A stretch of 6,544 bases of DNA from an uncultured Oscillibacter sp. Its GTDB lineage: Bacteria; Bacillota; Clostridia; Oscillospirales; Oscillospiraceae. Shown piece by piece: positions 6,321-6,544 of this stretch. Location: assembly GCA_946530565.1 (NCBI GenBank), contig CAMNAE010000099.1, forward strand, positions 1 to 6,544. The letters are read 5' to 3'. Numbering within the stretch: the stretch's first letter is position 1; each line of letters begins with the position of its first letter. Both the position numbers and the translations under genes were made by a program. A model generated the notes under the pieces. That model was not told where the DNA came from, ran no database searches, and was given only the letters and a program-made list of their open reading frames with translations.

Positions 6321-6544
6321 TCAATAGGCAAGCTTTTCGGCAAGATAGGCGCGCAGCTCGGAGATCGGCAGACGCACCTGCTCCATGCTGTCGCGCTCGC
6401 GCACGGTCACGCAGCCATCGCCGGCCTTGTCGGCGTCGCCCACGGTGTCGAAGTCGACCGTCACGCAGTAGGGCGTGCCGATCTCATCCTCGCGGCGATA
6501 GCGCTTGCCGATCGAGCCGGTCTCATCGAAGGCGACCATCCAAC
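6321..6544 (-). CDS. glyQS: Glycyl-tRNA synthetase (single-chain, class II), C-terminal part, 5' end outside window
   Basis: The enzyme attaches glycine to tRNA-Gly in the cytoplasm. Only about the last 74 of an expected 450-plus residues are in the window, ending at the TGA at 6323-6321. The segment [25 protein letters not shown] is highly characteristic of the C-terminal anticodon-binding domain of the alpha2-type enzyme, and it is followed by the usual T-V-R-x-R-D-S-M-E-Q strand. The ATG at 6539 is internal, because the frame stays open to the window edge. The gene sits one base upstream of the LTA-synthase-like gene on the same strand, so the two are probably co-transcribed, with the promoter outside the window. 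Confidence 0.93.
   Translation of the reverse strand, partial: WMVAFDETGSIGKRYRREDEIGTPYCVTVDFDTVGDADKAGDGCVTVRERDSMEQVRLPISELRAYLAEKLAY

Overview
The window reads as chromosomal DNA of a GC-rich member of the Bacillota, most likely a clostridial gut anaerobe of the Oscillospiraceae type (inference). The reasons are strong AGGAGG translation signals, S-layer homology (SLH) domains with the TRGQ/SRQA style of motif common in that group, a five-helix LTA-synthase-like enzyme, a single-chain (alpha2) glycyl-tRNA synthetase and a strong G/C preference at third codon positions. No mobile element, CRISPR array, tRNA or rRNA is visible.

Layout. Bases 1-366 (+) are the C-terminal end of a gene that starts outside the window, probably an uncharacterised nucleotidyltransferase-fold protein (PF14907-like), closed by a hairpin terminator. 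A 218-base spacer (367-584) holds that terminator, possible promoter elements and a small perfect inverted repeat. The dominant gene, 585-4343 (+), encodes a secreted 1252-residue surface protein. It consists of a signal peptide, seven clear tandem repeats of about 120 residues (period 129-141 with linkers), a more divergent eighth module, serine-rich linkers between some modules and three C-terminal SLH repeats that should anchor it to the cell wall. A 22-bp hairpin with A and T flanks (4346-4394) lies between this gene and the converging minus-strand gene and can terminate both; a four-tract G-quadruplex motif follows at once (4397-4420). On the minus strand, 4460-6319 encodes a membrane-bound LTA-synthase-family phosphoglycerol transferase, and 6321-6544 is the C-terminal end of glycyl-tRNA synthetase. 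Those two genes are separated by one base and look co-transcribed and translationally coupled.

How the genes may work together. The SLH protein and the LTA-synthase-like enzyme both act at the cell envelope, one as a wall-anchored surface protein and the other in making a glycerophosphate polymer. They are transcribed toward each other, so they are not one operon and any link is only thematic. Glycyl-tRNA synthetase is housekeeping and probably carries the promoter that drives the LTA-synthase-like gene.

The part most worth attention is the repeat region of the large surface protein. It has a rigid aromatic-rich block, kept without gaps in seven copies, to which I cannot assign a function, and its divergent last module looks like another repeat type seen in SLH proteins. 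Nothing else points to a new defence, mobile or regulatory system.
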